A stretch of DNA of 64,000 bases from assembly GCA_029378245.1 (NCBI GenBank), contig JARKIF010000001.1, positions 2,232,001-2,296,000 on the forward strand, read 5' to 3'. Positions 58,083 to 64,000 of the stretch are shown here, piece by piece. The notes beneath the pieces are model-generated. The model made no database searches. It saw nothing but the letters and a program-made list of their open reading frames with translations, and was not told the DNA's origin. A program made the translations under genes and the position numbers. The first letter of the stretch is position 1. Every line of letters begins with the position of its first letter. The stretch comes from Roridomyces roridus (Eukaryota > Basidiomycota > Agaricomycetes > Agaricales > Mycenaceae).

Positions 58083-60050
58083 ATGCCCGCTCAAAGATCG
58101 CGACACCGACAAGTCTCCATTCCTCCGTATTTCTCCATCGCAAGGACAACGGTCCAGGGCCTCGGCGACGATTTCGACCAAGAGGTGCGTTTTATTTTCA
58201 TTTTAGCCCGGCATGGACCAATTTTCAAACAGGAAGAGCAAGCACATCAGATCCAGCTGCGATTCACCAGACGAAGTACCAATAAAAGGTTTAAGGGTAG
58301 CCAGAAACCCGTCTGGCCCCCTCGCTTGTAGGTTGACTCCATACCTCGAGTGGCGTTTTTCTCATTTTCCCTGTAGAGAAGCCGCCTTTCTACAAGGCCT
58401 GTTCAAGTACGCTCGGATGGAGGCCGAGCGGCGCACAGACCTCCATCACGAAATCAATCGGAACGCCTTTATTAGCAACCACATCTTGGAAACGACCAAC
58501 GAAACACGAACCGTGAAACAAGTCAGCAGCCGCATCCAACAACTCCGGTCCAGTTGCGCACGCAACACAAAGGACACACGTCGTATGTCTGGGTTTACAC
58601 ACCCCAATTCTTCTGTTAATCTCTTGCCAGTCCTCAATCTCATCGACCACGTTCCCCTTCGTATCCATGAAATCGAATTGCTTGCGCTCGGACCTCGACC
58701 CCTTCTGCGTGAAGGAGCCAAACCCGAGTTGAACATCCACCGTCCCACGCATACACGCGTCGTCATCAGCTCATTCAGCGCGCACGCCCCGTCACCAATT
58801 CCCGAGATTCCATTAGTCGACGCCTCGGAGCGATTCATCAGCCTGTGTACCGTTCCCGAATTTCAACCATACACTCACCTGCGGTGTGGCATGGACCCAA
58901 TGGTCGTCCTTATCTCGCCCTTCCCTCTAGGTCTACTATCACGATTCGACATCTTCAGGGACGACAAACCGTACGTCAGCTTTGAAGCCCAGCTGGTACC
59001 GGTTGGGATGCACGAGGGAGGACTCTACCGTTATACAGCGTCCATTGCGGATGGCCACTGGGGCGTCGTTTCGCTTTATAGCCGGCGTCATAATGGTGGT
59101 ATGTTCAGAGTTCGAGTCCAAGCTTTCGTTGCGTTGATACTTTGCAGGACGCATCGAATGCAAGATCGTGCAGCTGATCTATCATGAACGTCCTGGCTAC
59201 AACCTCGGTTACCCCATTGCAGAAGTCGAATACGTCTTTGAGCCCGCATACTTGAGCCCCGCGCCGCCAGTGAACAACGGCCCGAGGGTGAGTAGTCCGC
59301 GCAAGAGTCGGGAACCGGTGGTAAGTGATTCAACGAGGACATCAAGCCTCTTGAGAATTAATGTTTTCAGTCCGAGCCTTTGGAACAATTTCAATACGAA
59401 CCATGTCCCCCGTCTCCCCCGCGTCCAAAGCCAGCCTCTACCTTGAAAAAATCAGCCTTCTTCCCTGGAACCCCTTCGCCATCGCCATCGCCATTTCCGC
59501 AACCGGAGCCGGAAATCGTGTTCACTTTTATCGAGGTGAGGATCATGCTCGAGCGTAGATTATTGAATGACGAGAGTCGGCGCAGGAAAAGTTTGATTCA
59601 ATCATGCCGCGCCGTAAGACAGAGAAATCGAACCGGGAGCTCCGAGTTGCAGAACAGTATGAAAAGCAAGAGTCAGTTCGGAGCAATATCTTTTATTCGA
59701 GATCCGGTATGGTCGAGTCGGTGCGTACCAGTCGAGTCTGAATAATTTGCACGAGATGACTGATCCTGCATAGAATTTGCTGCCTGTCCAATTATATTCT
59801 ATCCAAGATGAGATGCGCCATATCGTGAGTCAACTCGCCTTGCCGATTTTGCTGGCGCGCTTATCTCTGCGGTGTAGAATGTGTACGACGTGTATGATGA
59901 ACATGGGTTTTTCACACTGCAGGTGCGTCACGTTCACCGAGTCGCACATGTACAACGACTCTCGATCTTCAGACATATGACCCTGCAGCATACAGTTACG
60001 ATTCCTACACTGGTGAAAGCCTTGGACACTACCCGGCCGCGCATTACTAG
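58083..60050 (+). CDS. TEA/ATTS-domain transcription factor (TEC1/abaA type)
   Basis: Exons 58083-58184, 58233-58327, 58377-59098, 59148-59320, 59371-about 59530, then further short exons (FDSIMPRRKTEKSN; LLPVQLYSIQDEMRHI; NVYDVYDEHGFFTLQ) to an end near TAG 60048-60050. The TEA domain spans the second intron: KPVWPPRLEAAFLQGLFKYA, then INRNAFISNHILETTNETR and TVKQVSSRIQQLRSSC, the DNA-recognition helix. Fungal members control morphogenesis and mating or filament genes. Downstream a beta-rich region (FEAQLVPVGMHEGGLYRYTA, IVQLIYHERPGYNLGYP) precedes a Pro-rich linker. The 3' exons and terminus are less certain. A 5' fragment is duplicated at 39.4 kb. Confidence 0.8.
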
Positions 60051-60816
60051 TCCATTCGACTCGGCGTCTCGTCGCTACTATTGGCTACTTGTAATGAATT
60101 GAATTTTTAATCATGAACGACGGAAACACTATGTGCAATCATGTTCTTGTCGCCGAGAAACTCAGAGCCGAGCGGAGAAAATTGCACAGAGCATTCGGTA
60201 GAGCGCGGACACCCCGCGAGAGAACTTCGAGACTTTTGCAAGCTACGACAGCAGTATCGGCTGGGATGAGCGTTTTCTCAGCCTTGCACCAGCGTCTTGA
60301 TGGCAGCCGGTGCAGATATGCCAGCTGACATCGCAATCTTCCAGGGTATTGGCCGCGTATTCTCAAAATTCATTCAAGGGCAAAGACCGGCGGACGTCAA
60401 AGGCAAATGACCTTGACGCTTGCTGTCCTCCAAAAAGAAACGGTTTGCTTTCTTTGAAGTTTTTGCAGGCACCAGTCTTTGAACCCGCGTATTCGTTTGT
60501 GGACGGATATTCTTGGCTCATGCCGTTCATAGGAGCCTCGCCTGGTGCCAATAATCTGCAGGATCATCCTGGCCGCGCGCATTGGCCATGAACAAAGGAA
60601 GATAAAGGGCCGAAAGTGAAATACGCAAGTGAAGTCGACCCATGCTCGGCCATTCAGCTGCGTCTAATGCACTCACAGAAATCAGAAACCTATGACGGCA
60701 ATAGAATTAGAGCCTAGAAAGAGGCAAATGGCAGTAGAGACCTGGTCGACCCAAAGAGACATGGTGGCCAGAAATCAGACGTGTCGGTTTGCACTTGTAT
60801 CATTCGCGTTTCTCCT
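60051..60816. other. No supported gene
   Basis: Short frames; 60471-60540 encodes VFEPAYSFVDGYSWLM in one frame but has no partner exons. Confidence 0.35.
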
Positions 60817-61470
60817 TTACACTCTTACACTCGGAGCAACTACATCTACTTTCGTCAAGTCTGGGGGACTGATCATGACAAGCATTGCATCTGCGTTGGC
60901 AAACAGCACCTCGGCTACCTTTCCACCAATGTGTGCGTTCCGGCCAGTCTCGTCAGCAAAGAAATCCACAATTCCAAACTTGTTCGTTCCCGGGAACTCG
61001 ATGGCGTACCAGGCGAGCGTGCCAGGCTCAGCTTCGACGAGGGGAAGAACACCGGTGAGGAACTCTCACTTCGTCTACTTTTTCTGGCTTGGCAGTGAGC
61101 AGCACGCGCAGGCCGACACTGACTTTGGCACCCTCGACTACCTTCTTGGCAAGAATGTTGTTCGACATGATATCGGGGCCTGCTGCAAGAAGTGTTCCTG
61201 CATTTGCCACGAGCGCTTCAGCAACTTTGCCACTGGGATGTGCGCCACGTCCACTCTCGGCGCTGAAGGCGTCTAAGATGGCGTATATGGTCAGCGTATT
61301 TGACACCAAACCTTTCGGGCTCGGCCTAGTCGACATTCAGCTACGAAACCAACTACGAGAGACCACCAACCTGAACAAGATCGTACCCAGCACCAAGGAA
61401 CGCACTGACGTCGTCGACCTTGTCGTGCTTGGCGATGAGGGGGACAAAGAGGGCAAGGGAAACTGTGGCT
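60817..61470 (-). pseudogene. Tandem ABM-domain monooxygenase remnant
   Basis: Two antibiotic-biosynthesis-monooxygenase (ABM) domains. First: LFVPLIAKHDKVDDVSAFLG, then after a frame change IYAILDAFSAESGRGAHPSG and KVAEALVANAG. Second: VLLTAKPEKVDEV, a two-base loss, FLTGVLPLVEAEPGTLAWYA, GIVDFFADETGRNAHIGG, KVAEVLFANAD. Stop TAA at 60817-60819. The frame breaks near 61290 and 61057 show decay. ABM proteins are small dimeric oxygenases or quinol-like hydroxylases; tandem forms exist in fungi. The N-terminal Met is unclear. Confidence 0.68.
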
Positions 61471-62500
61471 TGTCAGTCGGGCTTCAAGTTTCGACTGCAA
61501 ACCTGCCTTGGCTGGAGGGCATTGTGATCATGATAGAGTTAAGTGCTGCTAACCGCTTCGTCTTTTATGCGGTTCATTGCCAACGCTCCCGTCTTTTCTG
61601 GGGTCCCTCTGCAAAGCAGGTCCGTACACAGTCTTCCTTGGTCCAGACTCTGTATCTGACGATCCCATTGACAGCCTGCAACGTGCTTTCTATCCGTACC
61701 GTCGGGCACGACGCTCCGTGTTCGGAGTCGCTGCACAGGCATTTTGGAGTGGGTGCGTGATAGCCTCAAACTTCCATCTTCCTCGCCAAACAATCCATTG
61801 CAGTCGTCCTATCGCTCTCCTGGACGCACTGCTCTCTGTAACACGATCACCGCGAATGTCGCCACACTCATCAAAGAGATCGCGGGCGTACGTGTCTATT
61901 AGGGTGACACTCTCCGTTATAAAACGGCACATGCCTAAATCATTTCCAATCGTTTAGGCTGGCGAGCAGTACGACAAGATTTTGGGACGGATACATCAAG
62001 TCATAACCCATGGTCTGCATCCACGCGTTTCTTGCCTCCCTTTTCTGAAGTTGATTCTTCTTTCCATCGCGCTCTGTAAGTCTTACAGATTCACTCCCCT
62101 GGGACTCCCAAGCCGCGTCTGCTAGTGCTCGCACGTCCTCTACCTGGACTTTTCTTTCCGCATTGCTCGGAGACGATCTACGTTCTCTCTGTGTTTCTCA
62201 CTTTCTCAGCTCCGTTCTGCGCACCTCCTCGCGTGTGCCCACCTCGCCGAACTCCATTCCTTCCGCCGGTTTTCCGCTGTCCAGCCTGCCCGACTGCCCC
62301 GACCTAATATCGTCTCCCACCGGTGGTACCTCTCGTCTACGTCACCACTAGTCCAGACGGCGTCCGGCAACTCCGGAGCACGAGGCGGCCCGCCAGAAAC
62401 AAGGTAGACATCTGCCTCATGTTTCTGGCGTGGCTTTTCTCCCGGCCCTTCGCCCTTTCTCTCCCTAGCTCCCACCATGACCATACCACATCTCCCGCCT
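61471..62500. other. No supported gene
   Basis: Overlapping frames at 61540-61950 plus contain protein-like pieces (GPDSVSDDPIDSLQRAFYP; ITANVATLIKEIA) but in different frames, with no domain I can name. Confidence 0.3.
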
Positions 62501-63052
62501 CTCACTCACTGGCACTGCCTACCAGGCGTGCCGGCATACGACTGCACTGCCAACCCGGCGTGCGGTCGAGTGATTGCTTGAAGGCCCTTCATCCGCTGGC
62601 GCTGCCATCCCGGCGCGCCGGTATTCGACTGCGCTGCTCATCCAGCGCGCGGTCGAATGAGGGGTTTGGGGTCCTCTCACTCACTGGCACTGCCTACCAG
62701 GCGTGCCGGTACACGACTGCACTGCCAACCCGGCGTGCGGTCGAGTGATTGCTTGAAGGCCCTTCATCCGCTGGCGTTGCCATCCCGGCGCGCCGGTATT
62801 CGACTGCGCTGCTCATCCAGCGCGCGGTCGGGTGAGGGGTTTGGGGTCCTCTCACTCACTGGCACTGCCTACCAGGCGTGCCGGTATACGACTGCACTGC
62901 CAACCCGGCGTGCGGTCGAGTGATTGCTTGAAGGCCCTTCATCCGCTGGCGTTGCCATCCCGGCGCGCCGGTATTCGACTGCGCTGCTCATCCAGCGCGC
63001 GGTCGGGTAAGGGGTTTGGTGTCCTCTCACTCACTGGCACTGCCTACCAGCG
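62501..63052 (+). repeat. 175-bp tandem array, about 3.2 units
   Basis: Units start with CTCACTCACTGGCACTGCC at 62501, 62676, 62851 and 63026; the last is cut after about 27 bp. Each unit is itself two related halves of about 87 bp (GGCACTGCCTACCAGGCGTG against GGCGCTGCCATCCCGGCGCG). The period is not a multiple of three, so the open frames across it are not protein repeats. Confidence 0.93.
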
Positions 63053-63309
63053 GTACGCGACAGCGCCGCCGATTGGGCGCGCAGACGAGTGGGGATTTTC
63101 CATGGAGAATGTGATGTGGCAGGCTTCGAGCTACTGTACATGTCCCTGTATTAGACACAATGGCACCAATTAGTATTTACCCCAAACTTCCTTCGCTGTA
63201 TAGTCAACACGCTTCCGTGTCGCACATTGGACACAAGGCTTCGAGTATTAAATCTAAGTGTACGGGGTCCTCTTCATGCACCTTTTTGGTTATTACTGTA
63301 TATAGCAAC
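63053..63309. other. Junction between tandem array and LTR
   Basis: No feature recognised. Confidence 0.4.
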
Positions 63310-63833
63310 TGTTGGTGAACTCCGTCTCACCATTTTTTGCCTTTCGGAGCTATGTTGCGGAAATTTTGAATTTCCGCGTTGCGGAAATGTTGCGGGAATT
63401 TTTGATGGTGATTGACATTGACATGAGAAAACTAATTTATTTCCGCCCCGCGTAAATGTTGCGTAAATGCTGCGTAGATGTTGCGTAAACAAAGAATTTC
63501 CGCGCTGCGGAAAAGATGTGTTCCCCCCTGTGTTATTGTCTTTCGCGCTTCTGACTCCATTTGGTCGTGTCATACTTACTTAGTATAAATAGGACATACG
63601 ATTGTGATGTACGTCAGTAGTTAATTAACGTGTGTTGCCTCCGCAATTCCTCTGTGCCAATCTAGTCTCCGAGTACTCCTCTCTCGGAAGTCAAGTGGCT
63701 GGTGCGCTCTCCCTCCGAGTAGCGTTCACCTCATCCGGATCACCCTCGGTCTACATCCCTACGACCTCCGACCTCCGACCTCCGACCTCAGGTTCCAGCC
63801 CCTTTGTCCTTACCCTCCGGCACGGATATTACA
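63310..63833 (+). mobile_element. 5' LTR of a retrotransposon
   Basis: The right half (63530-63833) matches the two solo LTRs in reverse complement and ends GGATATTACA. The left boundary is inferred from a TG at 63310 that gives 524 bp, close to the 522-bp copy. The U3-like part differs from the other copies and holds repeated TTTCCGCG(T/C)TGCGGAAA-type motifs. Internal sequence follows directly, so this is a 5' LTR, not a solo one. Confidence 0.72.
63584..63591 (+). promoter_or_regulatory. TATA box of the LTR
   Basis: TATAAATA, 32 bp before the AGTAGTTAAT that would begin the RNA; conserved as TATAAATA in the 44.3-kb copy and as TATATATA in the 30.3-kb copy. It sets the orientation of the family. 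Confidence 0.7.
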
Positions 63834-63835
63834 GT

Positions 63836-63845
63836 ATTAACTACT
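63836..63845 (+). other. Putative self-priming primer-binding site
   Basis: ATTAACTACT, two bases after the LTR end, is the exact complement of AGTAGTTAAT at 63616-63625, the expected 5' end of the transcript. This is the arrangement of Tf1/sushi-type elements, which prime reverse transcription from their own RNA instead of a tRNA. Confidence 0.6.
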
Positions 63846-63861
63846 CATCCCGCTTGACTTC

Positions 63862-64000
63862 ATGTCGTATCACAATCTCATGACCACGCCTCAGGTGCAG
63901 GACCGTCGACGATCTCGCTTATGGTCCACGATGGTTCCTCTCCAGGCACCCGGTCAATCCGTCACTTTGGAAAACGCTTCGGGGATTATCTCTCCTCACG
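63862..64000 (+). CDS. Start of the retrotransposon internal frame, cut by window end
   Basis: ATG at 63862 opens a frame without stop to the window edge (MSYHNLMTTPQVQDRRRS and on). Its position just after the primer-binding site fits a gag start, but 46 codons are too few to recognise a domain. Confidence 0.5.
   Translation, partial: MSYHNLMTTPQVQDRRRSRLWSTMVPLQAPGQSVTLENASGIISPH

Noticed and set aside
58390..58838. Long minus-strand open frames opposite the TEA-domain gene
   Set aside because: The plus strand encodes an unmistakable TEA domain with matching introns in the same interval; the antisense frames are shadows.
62501..63052. Protein with internal repeats or a CRISPR array
   Set aside because: The 175-bp period shifts the frame each unit and stops recur; units are contiguous, without spacers, in a fungal genome.

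Overview
The window is nuclear DNA of a filamentous basidiomycete, most likely an agaricomycete. Introns are frequent and short (about 45-60 nt), many with a recognisable branch point. F-box/LRR-like genes are expanded, and the transposase, 2OG-Fe(II) oxygenase and LTR-retrotransposon families seen here are of agaricomycete type. No bacterial operons, CRISPR arrays or rRNA genes are visible. All assignments come from reading the sequence; no database search was run.

Layout. 0-1.5 kb: a broken 2OG-Fe(II) (TET/JBP-like) oxygenase. 2.3-8.3 kb: an F-box-like gene split by a 4.35-kb TIR element with a perfect 8-bp target duplication. 9.4-11.0 kb: an intact five-exon ESCRT-III gene of the CHMP7/Chm7 type. 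12.5-15.6 kb: unrecognised genes. 15.7-19.4 kb: two F-box/LRR genes on the minus strand. 20.6-21.2 kb: a small three-exon gene. 21.8-23.2 kb: remnants of two F-box-like families. 23.4-34.9 kb: a near-perfect inverted repeat (2 x 3.45 kb) around a 4.6-kb spacer that holds two divergent paralogues and a solo LTR. 35.4-36.1 kb: a small gene with a decayed paralogue at 40.7-41.6 kb. 36.4-37.15 kb: a tRNA-derived SINE-like repeat with telomere-like motifs. 37.7-39.1 kb: an F-box pseudogene whose 5' part is nearly identical to the gene at 15.7-17.2 kb. 41.9-42.6 kb: a second oxygenase relic, next to a 4.1-kb DNA transposon (42.9-47.0 kb) whose transposase gene is interrupted by a solo LTR. 48.0-49.1 kb: another LRR-like pseudogene.

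The right-hand 13 kb carries more ordinary genes: a T5orf172-type gene, two Zn2Cys6/Fungal_trans transcription-factor segments, the 3' end of a VTC4-like gene, thymidylate synthase, a TEA/ATTS-domain transcription factor and a tandem ABM monooxygenase remnant. Several are truncated, fused or frameshifted. The window ends with a 175-bp tandem array and the 5' LTR plus leader of a retrotransposon that appears to self-prime.

Overall this is a transposon-battered, rearranged region rather than a functional cluster. The best-supported observations are four insertion events that can be dated by order (TIR element into F-box gene; solo LTR into transposase; solo LTR beside the paralogue pair; 5' LTR at the right edge), a self-complementary primer-binding site in the LTR family, the large inverted repeat, and two microexons in transcription-factor genes.
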